Assembly (NCBI GenBank): GCA_023382265.1
Contig: JAMCPX010000021.1
Coordinates: 1-46,904, forward strand
From: Deltaproteobacteria bacterium
Lineage (GTDB): Bacteria > JAMCPX01
DNA: 46,904 nt
Reading direction: 5' to 3'
Within the stretch, counting starts at the first letter, position 1. Each line of letters begins with the position of its first letter. Below are positions 1 to 9,039 of this stretch, piece by piece. The notes under the pieces are model-generated. The model ran no database searches and was not told where the DNA came from. It worked only from the letters and a program-made list of their open reading frames with translations. The translations under genes were made by a program, and so were the position numbers.

Positions 1-81
1 TTGAATAAAACCCTTTATGATGATTTAAAAAAAGCATTTAATAAAACAATGGAGGATTTTAATAATAACGCCCTTGATTGA
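1..81 (+). CDS. C-terminal end of an unidentified protein (partial at window edge)
   Basis: Frame 1 is open from the first base and ends in TGA at 79-81, giving 26 codons rich in Lys, Asn and Asp (it ends in NNNALD). The first codon is TTG, so it could be a very short ORF, but it more probably is the 3' end of a gene starting outside the window. No domain can be recognised. Its lysine/asparagine-rich style resembles the ORF remnant at 586-804. Confidence 0.35.
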   Translation: MNKTLYDDLKKAFNKTMEDFNNNALD

Positions 82-231
82 TCTCAATACCATCGTTTCA
101 ATACGATTTTCTTTCAAAATTAAAGATTATTAAGCCTTACAGATAACGAAAATATGATATTCTTAATCATATTTTGGAAAGTGATATTAAACTGCTTGCA
201 AGTATACTGTAAAGCAAAGAAAGCTATATGC

Positions 232-279
232 TATAATAATATCACTATATCAATGTATAATAATATCACTATAGCAATA
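232..279. repeat. 24-bp tandem direct repeat, two copies
   Basis: Units 232-255 and 256-279 both begin with the same 18 bases (tataataatatcactata) and differ at only two of 24 positions. The period is exactly 24 bp. There are only two copies and no spacer, so this is a local duplication and not a CRISPR array. Confidence 0.8.
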
Positions 280-371
280 TAACAACCTTTACAAAGTTTA
301 AAGCTTTCAAAAAATATAGATTTATTTAATCAATTAAATCTTATTATTCTGTGCAACAGATTATAGAAATA

Positions 372-392
372 AAAAAGGCGAGCTTTGGCTCG
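372..392 (-). terminator. Rho-independent terminator-like hairpin (minus strand)
   Basis: On the minus strand, cgagc (392-388), loop caaa, and gctcg (383-379) form a 5-bp GC-rich stem. It is followed by cc and a run of six T (the A run at 371-376 on the plus strand). No minus-strand gene lies immediately upstream; ftsH ends about 690 bp away. The hairpin may terminate leftover readthrough or belong to a lost gene. Confidence 0.5.
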
Positions 393-543
393 ACTATAAA
401 TTTACTTATGATTGTAAAGACTTAATTTATTGTTTCGTACCCGATAATGTTAAAGGATCGTACTAAGTTACATTGATCGGTACTACATTTACCGCTTAAA
501 TCGTATTGTATTAAGATTGATAAGACATATATATATAAACTCT

Positions 544-557
544 ATCAAGGTTGATAA
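544..557. promoter_or_regulatory. Operator-like inverted repeat TATCAA-gg-TTGATA
   Basis: A perfect 6-bp dyad with a 2-bp centre lies just upstream of the ORF remnant at 586-804. Another ttgata occurs at about 514. The size and symmetry would suit a small dimeric repressor, but no regulator can be linked to it and the site is not supported beyond the symmetry. Confidence 0.25.
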
Positions 558-585
558 GCTCTTATAGGTATTATTATTAGGCTAA

Positions 586-804
586 TGCCTTATTCTTTCC
601 TGTATAATCGGGGTAGAACTCTATGAGCTTTTATTGATAACAAATAATGATGATTCTGAAAAACACATAAAAGATACCATTAACAAGTTACTCAATGAAG
701 CCAATAAAGAAAAATTAAAGGCAGTAATTAACAAAGTAATAGAGAACGTTACCAAAGATAAGTTAAAAGACTTCTTGGAACTTTTAAGGCTTACAGCGTT
801 ATAA
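586..804 (+). pseudogene. ORF remnant, possibly tail of an XRE-type regulator
   Basis: The plus-strand frame opens after TAA at 583-585 and runs 72 codons to TAA at 802-804 without an ATG or GTG in a start position; an internal TTG lies at 634. The peptide contains VELYELL and then a lysine-rich helical tail (DTINKLLNEANKEKLK and on to LKDFLELLR). A VxLYELL segment is common at the last helix of Cro/C1-type helix-turn-helix domains, where it is followed by an alpha-helical tail. No helix-turn-helix is readable upstream in this frame, so the N-terminus seems lost or frameshifted. The minus-strand ORF covering the same bases looks like a shadow. The family guess is weak. Confidence 0.3.
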
Positions 805-1085
805 ATAATCATTCGTATTTCAACGATTTCGTATATCTTGTATACATACGCATTTTACCTTGTGATCGCTTTTGTGATCAGAATTAAGCCAAAGTAGTAA
901 AAACTGGTAGTAAGTCATAGGAACACATAAAAGACCGCTAATCCGCTTGAATAAAGGGTTTGCACGGAAAAAACCTTACTTTTCAAGACCTTATGTTTTT
1001 AGCTGATAGCGGGTTTAAAACCCGCGACTACTTGTTCGTTCAACACGGCCTTCAATGTTTTTAACAATACTATTATAAATGCCTA
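805..1085. other. Non-coding stretch downstream of ftsH
   Basis: No gene is visible. A perfect inverted repeat, gcgggttt and aaacccgc around a single central base, lies at 1009-1025. It could fold in the ftsH transcript but lacks a T-run on either side, so I do not call it an intrinsic terminator. TGATC and GATCA half-sites near 870-890 are probably chance. Confidence 0.4.
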
Positions 1086-2936
1086 TCAAGCATTAGCGGA
1101 CTGCGGGTTAAGCAGGGCTTCAATCTCTGACGCGTCAAGTATCTCTTTTTCTAACAACTTGTCAGCAAATTTATTCAACAGATCAAGCTTGTTCTTTATT
1201 ACATCTTTTGCATTGGTATAACATGCTATTATTATATCCTTTATCTCTTTATCTATCTCCACTGCGGTGGCTTCGCTGTATTCCGTTTGTCTTCCAACCT
1301 CTTTACCAAGGAATACGAGTTCTTCTTTCTTGCCAAATGTAACAGGACCGAGCTTCTCACTCATACCCCATTCACACACCATTTTTCTTGCCAGATCAGT
1401 TGCTTTCTCAAGATCGTTACTTGCACCTGTTGAGATGTCACCAAGTGCAATTTCCTCTGCAGCTCTTCCACCCATAAGTACCGTTATCGTTGATAGCAGG
1501 TGATCTTTCGATATAGTATATTTATCCTCTTCGGGGAGTTGAAGCGTTATTCCTAGTGCAAGACCTCTCGGTATAATGGTAACCTTGTGCAGTGGATCAG
1601 AATCGGGGATAGATCTGGCAACAAGTGCATGACCCGCCTCGTGATATGCTATTAACCTTTTTTCTTTTTCTCCTATAACCATGCTCTTTCTCTCTATACC
1701 CATAAGGATCTTGTCCTTTGCCTGTTCAAAGTCTTCCATTGATACCTTGTCCTTGGCATTCTTCGCTGCGATCAAAGCCGCCTCGTTTGTCAAATTAGCA
1801 AGGTCCGCTCCTGTAACACCGGGAATGCCCCGCGCTATTACATTCAGATCCACATCTTCTGAAAGGGGTATCTTTTTTGTATGGACTTTAAGGATCTCTT
1901 CCCTTCCTTTTAAATCAGGGATAGAAACTACTATCCTGCGATCAAATCTGCCCGGTCTGAGTAACGCAGGGTCAAGTATATCAGGCCTGTTTGTTGCAGC
2001 TATCATTATAACTTCTTCATTTGCCGTGAATCCATCCATTTCTACGAGCAACTGATTTAAGGTTTGTTCTCTCTCATCATGCCCGCCTCCAAGTCCTGCG
2101 CCTCTGTATCTTCCCACTGCATCTATCTCATCCATAAATATTATACATGGGGCGCTCTTCTTCGCCTGCATAAACAGATCCCTTACCCTTGCAGCACCAA
2201 CACCCACAAACATCTCTACAAAATCAGACCCGCTTATGCTAAAGAATGGGACCTTTGCCTCGCCTGCTATGGCCCTGGCAAGCAAGGTTTTACCTGTCCC
2301 TGGTGAGCCTATCAAAAGCACACCCTTTGGTATCCTTCCGCCAAGTCTTGTGAATTTTTTCGGATTCTTAAGAAAATCAATAATCTCCTGAAGTTCTGAT
2401 TTAACTTCTTCTACGCCTGCTACATCCTTAAATGTTATGTTCTGCAGCCCCTCGTTTAACATCTTTGCCCTGCTCTTCCCGAATGAAAGGGCTTTACCTG
2501 CGCCTCCCTGCATCTGCCTTGTAAACAGGACCCACCATATAACAAGAATTATCAACAATGGTGCCCACGTTATAAGTACACTCTTCCATACAGAATCTTG
2601 CTCCTCAGGTTTTGCTGTAATACTTACACCCTTATCAAGGAGCCCTTTGATGAGGTTCGGATCATCCGGCGTATATGTCTCAAATTCTTTATTGTCGGAT
2701 GTTTGCCCTGTTATTTTATGCCCTCTTATAACAACAGACTTTACACTCCCTTTATTGACAAATTGGACAAATTCACTGAATGTCAATGTTTTTGCAGTTT
2801 GAACAGGCTGATTAATGTATTTTATGAGTACAACTGTTACTACAAATATTACTATCCATATACCCAGATTCTTCAATAACCCTGAGTACTTATTGCCGCT
2901 TTGTTTCGTAGGTTTTTTTTCGTTTTCCTGATCCAT
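1086..2936 (-). CDS. ftsH: ATP-dependent zinc metalloprotease FtsH
   Basis: Membrane-anchored AAA+ protease that degrades misfolded and regulatory membrane and cytosolic proteins. The 616 residues show a first membrane segment at about 25-41, a short periplasmic domain, and a second membrane segment at about 121-138. These are followed by the AAA+ module: Walker A GSPGTGKT (210-217; Ser replaces the common Pro at the second position), Walker B with FMDEID (268-272), and the second region of homology [20 protein letters not shown]. The zinc site HEAGH sits at 432-436. Length and domain order are normal for FtsH. It follows tilS on the same strand with a 55-bp gap, a pairing found in many bacteria. 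The upstream base context and family start pattern fit the ATG used (MDQENEKK). Confidence 0.97.
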   Translation of the reverse strand: MDQENEKKPTKQSGNKYSGLLKNLGIWIVIFVVTVVLIKYINQPVQTAKTLTFSEFVQFVNKGSVKSVVIRGHKITGQTSDNKEFETYTPDDPNLIKGLLDKGVSITAKPEEQDSVWKSVLITWAPLLIILVIWWVLFTRQMQGGAGKALSFGKSRAKMLNEGLQNITFKDVAGVEEVKSELQEIIDFLKNPKKFTRLGGRIPKGVLLIGSPGTGKTLLARAIAGEAKVPFFSISGSDFVEMFVGVGAARVRDLFMQAKKSAPCIIFMDEIDAVGRYRGAGLGGGHDEREQTLNQLLVEMDGFTANEEVIMIAATNRPDILDPALLRPGRFDRRIVVSIPDLKGREEILKVHTKKIPLSEDVDLNVIARGIPGVTGADLANLTNEAALIAAKNAKDKVSMEDFEQAKDKILMGIERKSMVIGEKEKRLIAYHEAGHALVARSIPDSDPLHKVTIIPRGLALGITLQLPEEDKYTISKDHLLSTITVLMGGRAAEEIALGDISTGASNDLEKATDLARKMVCEWGMSEKLGPVTFGKKEELVFLGKEVGRQTEYSEATAVEIDKEIKDIIIACYTNAKDVIKNKLDLLNKFADKLLEKEILDASEIEALLNPQSANA

Positions 2937-2991
2937 TTATATCCTCTTATTTTGATTAAACTATATACAGTGTTAATGTAAACAAATTATT

Positions 2992-4398
2992 TTAAATAAT
3001 CAATACCTTTAGAAAGGTTTTTGTGTCTTTATCCTGTCTATATCTGCTGTCAACAAAAAGACCCGTAATAGCGATAATCTCACCGGAAGATGTAACAATA
3101 AATGGTATTTTTGTCCTTTTTAATCGCGGTACCTTTTTATCGATGAATAGATCATGAACCTTTTTATGTCCTTTGTTCCCCGGCAGGGATATTCTATCAC
3201 CCTTTATAAGGGTGCGTATAAACAACACATCATTTATCTTATCATAATCAAGCACAATACGATTTTCATCCATTCTGCCCGGGTCGATGTTTGATGATTC
3301 TATAGATGCTTTAAACGTTATACCTAATTCATCAATAAGAGTCTTGCCGGGGATACTAAGCCTGTGGACTCCTGTATTTGTAAATTTGTCCATTGTCTTA
3401 GTGAAAACAATAGTACTCTTTTCTATATAAACTTTTATTCCCTCTGATAATGACTCAAGTACGGCTGAGTCGGTATGGCCACTTAATATTATATCCATGA
3501 TTTGATCTATGTGTTTCCTTTTTGGATTATAATATGTTCCCTGCATAAATTTGACAGCGGTCTGTAAAACCCTTTTAACGATAACATGCGGATACGTTAA
3601 TAAATTCTGCAGGTTTAGGGTTATAGAGTCTCTGCTCTTGCTAACTGTAGCATTATTATAAGCATCGGCAGTGAGTTTATCCATAAAGCTATCAATCTCC
3701 CTCAGATCACCGGCCGTATGCATCACATGTTCTAAAAACCTACTATTAAGTCCGATCATCAAAGGCAGAACCTCGTGCCTTATCCGGTTCCTTAGAAAAT
3801 CTGGTGACTCGTTTGTTGAGTCGATCGTATAAGCAATACCTTTTTTTCTAAGGTACTCAAGTACATCATCTTTTGATAGCATAAGTATGGGTCTTACAAA
3901 ATGTCCTCGTACCGGAGGGATTCCACTTATACCCGTTATCCCGGTGCCCCTAAGCATATTAATAAATACTGTCTCTGCATTGTCGTTCATTGTATGGGCA
4001 AGTGCAATTTTATCAAGATGTAATAATTTAATGCAATCCTCAAAGCATCCGTACCTTTTTTTTCTCGCAAGTTCTTCAACAGAATGCCCCTTTAGTTCTT
4101 TTTGGGTTATCCGAATATCGTATTTTATGAATTTAAAACCGGGAGAGCTTTCTGCAAACTCCCTTACAAATTGCTCATCCCTGTCCGATTCTTCGCCTCT
4201 TAAATGATGGTTTACATGAACAACAACAGGCTCTATACCAAATGCGTCTTTGTACTTCTTAATAAGTACGGCAAGGCATACAGAGTCGGGTCCCCCCGAT
4301 ATTCCGATACCAATCCTCTGTCCATGTGAAAACATGTTATGCGATTTAATGAATCTCAAAAATTGTTCTTCTATCAATTTTATACTATGCGGTGCCAT
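2992..4398 (-). CDS. tilS: tRNA(Ile)-lysidine synthase TilS
   Basis: Cytosolic PP-loop ATPase that ligates lysine to the wobble cytidine (C34) of the minor tRNA-Ile, so that it reads AUA codons. It is 468 residues long. The N-terminal ATP-binding domain carries the PP-loop SGGPDS at 34-39, then HHLRGEESDRDE and NDNAETVFINMLRGTG, which are hallmark TilS segments. The C-terminal third contains VHDLFIDKKVPRLKRTKIPF, the TilS C-terminal domain signature. It is the upstream partner of ftsH (55-bp gap). A copy of the dispersed ACCC...TGCAATA repeat and the palindrome agaacgttct (4433-4442) lie just upstream of its start codon. Confidence 0.96.
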   Translation of the reverse strand: MAPHSIKLIEEQFLRFIKSHNMFSHGQRIGIGISGGPDSVCLAVLIKKYKDAFGIEPVVVHVNHHLRGEESDRDEQFVREFAESSPGFKFIKYDIRITQKELKGHSVEELARKKRYGCFEDCIKLLHLDKIALAHTMNDNAETVFINMLRGTGITGISGIPPVRGHFVRPILMLSKDDVLEYLRKKGIAYTIDSTNESPDFLRNRIRHEVLPLMIGLNSRFLEHVMHTAGDLREIDSFMDKLTADAYNNATVSKSRDSITLNLQNLLTYPHVIVKRVLQTAVKFMQGTYYNPKRKHIDQIMDIILSGHTDSAVLESLSEGIKVYIEKSTIVFTKTMDKFTNTGVHRLSIPGKTLIDELGITFKASIESSNIDPGRMDENRIVLDYDKINDVLFIRTLIKGDRISLPGNKGHKKVHDLFIDKKVPRLKRTKIPFIVTSSGEIIAITGLFVDSRYRQDKDTKTFLKVLII

Positions 4399-4411
4399 TA
4401 ATCCATTATAA

Positions 4412-4433
4412 ACCCAAAAAATGCAATAGGGAA
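4412..4433 (+). repeat. Dispersed ACCC-AAAAATGC-AATA repeat, copy near tilS
   Basis: The sequence acccaaaaaatgcaatag followed by ggaa matches the copy at 45553-45574 at 20 of 22 positions. Related copies lie at 32558-32580 (reverse orientation), 42499-42514 (shorter) and 45760-45772 (reverse, diverged after TGC). It abuts the perfect palindrome agaacgttct at 4433-4442. Function is unknown. Confidence 0.5.
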
Positions 4434-4538
4434 GAACGTTCTATAATTTATGAATTAAACCGGATATCCTTTTTTAAGACGGTACAAAATAAAAAATGAT
4501 ATTTTAAAATGTGGTACTGTTTCACATCCCGGTATCAA

Positions 4539-5948
4539 TCACCTTATATAAATCGGGTTTGAATACACCCATACATATTTCTGCATAAACTGTTCATAAT
4601 ACTGTCCGAGGTACGGGATTAGATGATAGGGCGTTATGTATACGACTATTCTATAAACACCGGGAGACTGTACTGCGTACGAAAATGAATTCGCTGCTGA
4701 ATGTACAACATGTTCTCCAGACTGGTCTACCTTCAAAAGTTCTGCACTTATGTCCGGCGGAATTACACCCGATTCAAGTCTGTACACCCTGGGCACCGAC
4801 ACATACAGTTTAATTCCATCCTGATAGGGCAGTTCCTCCCCCATTTCATACGTAGTACCGTCCAGTAAAGCATGGAAATCGAAACCATAGGCGAGCCCAA
4901 GTATATCAAAACAGACATAAAGCCTCCCTTCTCTTAATGCATCTTTTATTGACAGATAGTCATCATGCTTTGCCAACACGTAATTGCTGAACCATTCCAT
5001 CAGCCTCCTGTAACTGTCTCCTCTTTCTCCGTCTCTTAGTATCATAGGGAATGCATTTTCATGTACATCTGTTGCCGCTATGCCCACCATTTTTCTATCA
5101 AGTGTAAGCGCATCCCATTTCGCAATATCATTTGTGTTCTCAGTAAAGAATGAGAGAAAGGCAAGATTTGGATCAGGGGCATTAGGGCTGGTATTGAGGA
5201 ATAGAGATAGCTTTGCCATAAACACATATGGATCAAGCCCAAGATCGTTCTGCCGTATTTCAGGGTCTATATTGGAATGAATATTGTATATCTCTACTCC
5301 ATCTACCGGAGCTGTCATAAGATAGCCTGCATCTCTTCCCTCCGTGTGGTTTACAAACACGACTGCACCGTTATTTTTGTATTGGGCTATCATATATGCG
5401 TCGTCCCTGCTGTAATTTATAGACCTGTCGGTAGGTGTAAGACCAATGTGTGATTCCATGCCAACAGGCATAAGCACACCTTCCTGCCCGGCCATTAATA
5501 TCGTTTTAGAATTGTCGGGGCACGAGACTATATTTGCAACAGGATTGCCGTTATTATAAATGAGTGTATCCCCTGCTTGATAGATCAACAGGTTGTAAAA
5601 TGAATAATTAACCATATTTGACGGGTGATCCGTGATCATAATAAAATCATCCTTTGTCTTGCAAATGGCGTTCCTGAAATCATTGTAACAGGCTTGGTTT
5701 GGCTGCCCGTTAATAAAAGGGTGTCCATCACATGCATCGTGTGAATAAACGGTATGTAAATGTATAATTCCTCGCAATATGGTATAACCCCTTCTGCTGC
5801 CAAGTACGCTTGCAGGGTATACGATTCCAGGCTGCCAAGTTTGTTGCCGATTTGGTGCAGATTCCCTGCAGCTATTCATACCTATTATCGTAAAAAAAAT
5901 AACAAGGATCGGCCACAATTTGTTTACTAAATTTGCATTATTCCGCAT
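4539..5948 (-). CDS. Exported PHP-domain lipoprotein (CehA/McbA-like metallohydrolase)
   Basis: Predicted secreted metallohydrolase of the PHP fold. I place the start at 5948 because GGAGG (5961-5957) lies 8 bases before this ATG; an in-frame ATG at 5963 overlaps that GGAGG and has no ribosome site of its own. The 469-residue product begins with a basic segment and a hydrophobic stretch ending in MNSC, a plausible lipobox with Cys27. The PHP signatures HLHTVYSHDA (from about 63) and ITDHP (about 105-109) would bind metals, and later GMESH, VNHTEG and ATDVHENA fit further metal-ligand motifs. The C-terminal 120 residues look like a beta-sandwich. Exported PHP proteins of the CehA/McbA kind are known; the substrate here is unknown. 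It stands alone between tilS and the cytochrome operon. Confidence 0.75.
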   Translation of the reverse strand: MRNNANLVNKLWPILVIFFTIIGMNSCRESAPNRQQTWQPGIVYPASVLGSRRGYTILRGIIHLHTVYSHDACDGHPFINGQPNQACYNDFRNAICKTKDDFIMITDHPSNMVNYSFYNLLIYQAGDTLIYNNGNPVANIVSCPDNSKTILMAGQEGVLMPVGMESHIGLTPTDRSINYSRDDAYMIAQYKNNGAVVFVNHTEGRDAGYLMTAPVDGVEIYNIHSNIDPEIRQNDLGLDPYVFMAKLSLFLNTSPNAPDPNLAFLSFFTENTNDIAKWDALTLDRKMVGIAATDVHENAFPMILRDGERGDSYRRLMEWFSNYVLAKHDDYLSIKDALREGRLYVCFDILGLAYGFDFHALLDGTTYEMGEELPYQDGIKLYVSVPRVYRLESGVIPPDISAELLKVDQSGEHVVHSAANSFSYAVQSPGVYRIVVYITPYHLIPYLGQYYEQFMQKYVWVYSNPIYIR

Positions 5949-6050
5949 AATATAATCCTCCATTAATATTTATCTTTTGCCCGCAAGTACGACTGCAGAT
6001 AAAAGTGCCATTCCTCTCCCGAGTGTTCATTTTTAAATTTCAGCTAATAT

Positions 6051-6075
6051 AAAAAAGAGGCATCCCGCCCAATGC
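6051..6075 (-). terminator. Possible terminator of the cytochrome operon
   Basis: On the minus strand, about 40 bp after the stop of the 18-heme cytochrome gene, GCAT and ATGC pair around an 8-base G-rich loop. They are followed by CTC and six T (the A run at 6051-6056 on the plus strand). The stem is short, so this is only a candidate. Confidence 0.35.
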
Positions 6076-6115
6076 TGCGATCAGTGAAATCCGAAAACAC
6101 TTTACGTTAACATGC

Positions 6116-8116
6116 TTATTTTAATTCTTTAATAGCACTGTCAAACAAGCCTTCTGTAACGGACATATTATGCAGCCCGTTTGCCTTTTCTATAAATAAT
6201 AATTTGGTAGAAGCATCATCATATCTATGTTTCATCTGTTTGTATTTATTACTCTTTTTGTCAAGTCCTTCAAGTGTTATTTTTGTATTTTTTAATAATA
6301 ATTCTACAGTCTCATACTTTTTAGCATATACATTGTTCCATTTATCAAGCAGCCCGCCATACATAGGCACGTGACATCCTACACATCTGCCTCTTACCGT
6401 TTGGTATACGTGGCCTGTTTTTATTGTACCGTGACAGTCATGACAGCTTACAGAACCCGCCATAACATTCGGTGTATGCGGGATATCCTTAAACGGAACA
6501 CGGCCGTTAAAAAGTTTGGCAGTATCGCTATGGCATAATACGCAATTTGAAGTAGCACTATTCTGATGATGACATTGGGCGCATGTATCTACCTTTATGT
6601 TCATAGCCATTGCATGATCTGCAGGATGACAGGCATCACAGCCTAAGCCCATGCTTATATGAAAATCGTGCGGGAAATTAACACCAAGGGGATCAAACCT
6701 TATTGTTTCTGGCATTCCGAGAGTATTATGGCATAATACGGCACACGAAGCCCCAACACTCTTTAACGATGCAGGAACATTTGCCTCAGCTTCTGGACCT
6801 CCAACAATCTTTGCTGCTTTATTGGCAAGTTTTAGAGAATTCATTAATATCTGCTGTGTGTATCTTATGTTATGTGAAGGGTAGGCGTTTGAAACAAAAC
6901 GGGTATTAAATTCTGCATCGTCGATAAGACGCTGAGCCTGATCTTTCTTAACTTTACTTGCACCCGAATTCCTTATTATAATTTTTGCCTTGTTTATGGT
7001 ATTACTGGCATAAACATTCATACTGTTGCCAACCGATATCCAATTATACATAAGTCTATCATAAGGCTTACCGTGGCATTCCACGCATGCCATTGCTGTC
7101 TGCTGTAGATTTTCTTTTCTTGCAAGTCTTATGTTATGCAGTGATGAAGATTTCTTAGGATGACATCCCTCACAGCTTACCTGTGTAGAAAACATTGCAT
7201 CCGGTGTATTCGGTGTATCCTTTGCGCCTATTCCCATATACATTTGCCTTTGATAGTTGTGTTTTGATTGATGGCAGTCTTTACAATTACTTTCGAGGGC
7301 CTGAATCATGTGTATCTCTCCATGAACCATTGGTTTATGGCAGTTATTGCAGGTTAAATGCTCTTTCGTAACATGTGTATAATGTACGAACATGGGGTTA
7401 TCGTACTTATACGATCTATCTTCATGACATTTATGGCATCTGGCCTTGGGAACTTTACCGGTGCCCTTTATGACGTCCAAATGACATTGGTTGCACTGCA
7501 TACCTTTCGTTAAATATGAACTATGATTGAACTCCATTCCATTAAAATCAACGGTTTTTGTAGGGCTACCATGGCACGAAGGGCATCCTGTAACAGCCTC
7601 CCCTCTCGGTGCACCAATAAAATGACAGGATATACATGCATCTTCATCCGTAGTTTTCTGCTCTGTACCATGCGTTACATGCGGATGGCAGGTCTCACAG
7701 CTTAACAGCATTTCTCTTACATCCTTACCAACATGGAGTGAGTGATTAAAGTATACCATATTTTTGTAAAATATGGGTTTGTTTAATTCTTCCATTGTAT
7801 GGCACTTTATGCATATCTTATCAGAAACAACCGCCCTCGGGTGTGGATTATAAAATCCTGTAGCAATTTCAAATGACATTCTCGTAATGTAATTAAACCC
7901 AAGTTTATGACACGTTACGCATGAGATATTTTTATGAACAGACGACTTCCATTCGTTGATATATGGCTGCATAATGTGGCAGCTTTTACAGGTATTTGTA
8001 GAACCGGACAGTATGATAAACGTGGTATTGCTTAGAAGCCACACGAATAATAAAATAGCTATTACTGCCATAGATATTTTGCGTCTTATTATAAAGAGCT
8101 TTACATAATCAAACAT
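6116..8116 (-). CDS. Membrane-anchored 18-heme c-type cytochrome with NapC/NirT-like start
   Basis: Periplasmic electron-transfer protein of 666 residues. The sequence shows 17 CxxCH heme-binding motifs plus one CX3CH (CAVLCH, in the region translated from about 6740), so 18 predicted covalent hemes. A short basic N-terminus is followed by one membrane segment (about 15-37) and then at once by CKSCH and CVTCH, as in NapC/NirT/NrfH-type quinol-oxidising anchors. The C-terminal 80 residues lack hemes and are helical and lysine-rich. It is the last gene of the five-gene operon, 3 bp after the b-type cytochrome gene, so it may take electrons from the b/c pairs upstream. No catalytic subunit motif (nitrite, sulfite or hydroxylamine) is recognisable. 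The exact electron acceptor is unknown. Confidence 0.9.
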   Translation of the reverse strand: MFDYVKLFIIRRKISMAVIAILLFVWLLSNTTFIILSGSTNTCKSCHIMQPYINEWKSSVHKNISCVTCHKLGFNYITRMSFEIATGFYNPHPRAVVSDKICIKCHTMEELNKPIFYKNMVYFNHSLHVGKDVREMLLSCETCHPHVTHGTEQKTTDEDACISCHFIGAPRGEAVTGCPSCHGSPTKTVDFNGMEFNHSSYLTKGMQCNQCHLDVIKGTGKVPKARCHKCHEDRSYKYDNPMFVHYTHVTKEHLTCNNCHKPMVHGEIHMIQALESNCKDCHQSKHNYQRQMYMGIGAKDTPNTPDAMFSTQVSCEGCHPKKSSSLHNIRLARKENLQQTAMACVECHGKPYDRLMYNWISVGNSMNVYASNTINKAKIIIRNSGASKVKKDQAQRLIDDAEFNTRFVSNAYPSHNIRYTQQILMNSLKLANKAAKIVGGPEAEANVPASLKSVGASCAVLCHNTLGMPETIRFDPLGVNFPHDFHISMGLGCDACHPADHAMAMNIKVDTCAQCHHQNSATSNCVLCHSDTAKLFNGRVPFKDIPHTPNVMAGSVSCHDCHGTIKTGHVYQTVRGRCVGCHVPMYGGLLDKWNNVYAKKYETVELLLKNTKITLEGLDKKSNKYKQMKHRYDDASTKLLFIEKANGLHNMSVTEGLFDSAIKELK

Positions 8117-8119
8117 GAT

Positions 8120-9037
8120 CTATTCCTTCTCTACTTGTTTTGATATCCTATCGTATTCCAGCGGATGCTCATCGATCATCTGTTCTCTGGTCAACTTTCC
8201 ATGCCACCACACAAGTGACCCGGGAAACCTGCTTGGATTAAAATGAACATTATAGAAATGCCAGATAACAATTGTTAGTGTGGCCAGTAGCGCCTCATCA
8301 CTATGGGCTTCTCTTGCAATATCATATACATATTTTGGCAGATACATCATGGTTAAATTATGAAACCACATGATAAGCCCTGAACCAACCATTACAATTC
8401 CACCCCAGTAGACCGCCCAGTAGTCAAACTTTTCAATATAGCTGAATCTATCAAATTTTGGTTTTTCTTTTGATAACCCAAAAAAATACTTTACCATCCG
8501 AACAACATCTTTGCCGTCTTTTACCCTCGGCAAAAGCGCAAACCAATCCCTTCTGCCCTCTTTGTTAAACATACTATATAATGTATGGAACAAATAAAAA
8601 GCGATTAAAAGCACTGCACCTACCCTATGGATTATGCCTTGAACCGCTATCCCGCCCAATATGTGCATTATGATTTTGGACGCTACAGCATTTGGGAATT
8701 TTATAGGTAAACCTGTTATAATCAAAATAATGACACTTATGAAAAGCATTATATGCTGAATCCTGAAATAAATGTTAAACCGTTGAAATGTATCCTCTTT
8801 CCATTGTTCTTTCTTGTTCGTTTTTTCCCTGGCTTTTTGCTCTTTTTTTATGATCCTGTATATCTTTTTCAGTTTCGTATCTAATAATGGCTCAAGGTCA
8901 TTCTCCGCAACTGCTTTTATAAGCCTCTTTGCCATATTAACGAGTTCTTGATCATCTTTTATTCCAAGTGATTCTATCAAATGATTTTCAAGTTCTTCTA
9001 TAAAGTGTTCTTTAGAAGTTTTATATCTATCTGCCAC
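8120..9037 (-). CDS. b-type cytochrome membrane subunit with cytosolic N-terminal extension
   Basis: Integral membrane diheme-type cytochrome b, related to the gamma subunits of formate dehydrogenase and Ni/Fe-hydrogenase. The 305 residues begin with about 90 charged, helical residues absent from the paralogue at 10113-10781. Four to five membrane segments then carry histidines in suitable places: RIQHIMLF, IIHRVGAV, FYLFHTLY, MWFHNLTM and WHFYNVHFNP. The start is GTG at 9037, with GGGAG 7 bases upstream, overlapping the end of the 9-heme gene region (2-bp gap). It probably passes electrons between the quinone pool and the neighbouring multiheme proteins. The paralogous pair arrangement suggests duplication of a b/c module. 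Confidence 0.88.
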   Translation of the reverse strand: MADRYKTSKEHFIEELENHLIESLGIKDDQELVNMAKRLIKAVAENDLEPLLDTKLKKIYRIIKKEQKAREKTNKKEQWKEDTFQRFNIYFRIQHIMLFISVIILIITGLPIKFPNAVASKIIMHILGGIAVQGIIHRVGAVLLIAFYLFHTLYSMFNKEGRRDWFALLPRVKDGKDVVRMVKYFFGLSKEKPKFDRFSYIEKFDYWAVYWGGIVMVGSGLIMWFHNLTMMYLPKYVYDIAREAHSDEALLATLTIVIWHFYNVHFNPSRFPGSLVWWHGKLTREQMIDEHPLEYDRISKQVEKE

Positions 9038-9039
9038 AA

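Larger units (their letters stand above)
82..585. other. AT-rich gene-poor stretch
   Basis: About 500 bases with no credible coding frame on either strand. It holds a 24-bp tandem duplication (232-279), a minus-strand terminator-like hairpin (372-392) and an inverted repeat TATCAA-gg-TTGATA (544-557). The base composition is more AT-rich than the flanking genes. I read it as decayed or regulatory DNA and see no RNA gene. Confidence 0.5.

Noticed and set aside
232-279. Possible CRISPR array
   Set aside because: Two direct copies of 24 bp without spacers; no Cas genes.
621-812. A 63-codon minus-strand frame
   Set aside because: It covers the more plausible lysine-rich plus-strand remnant (586-804); its Leu/Phe/Ser-rich product looks like the complement of a Lys/Asn-rich reading.
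1009-1025. Terminator after ftsH
   Set aside because: The inverted repeat is perfect but has a one-base centre and no T-run on either strand, so it is not an intrinsic terminator.
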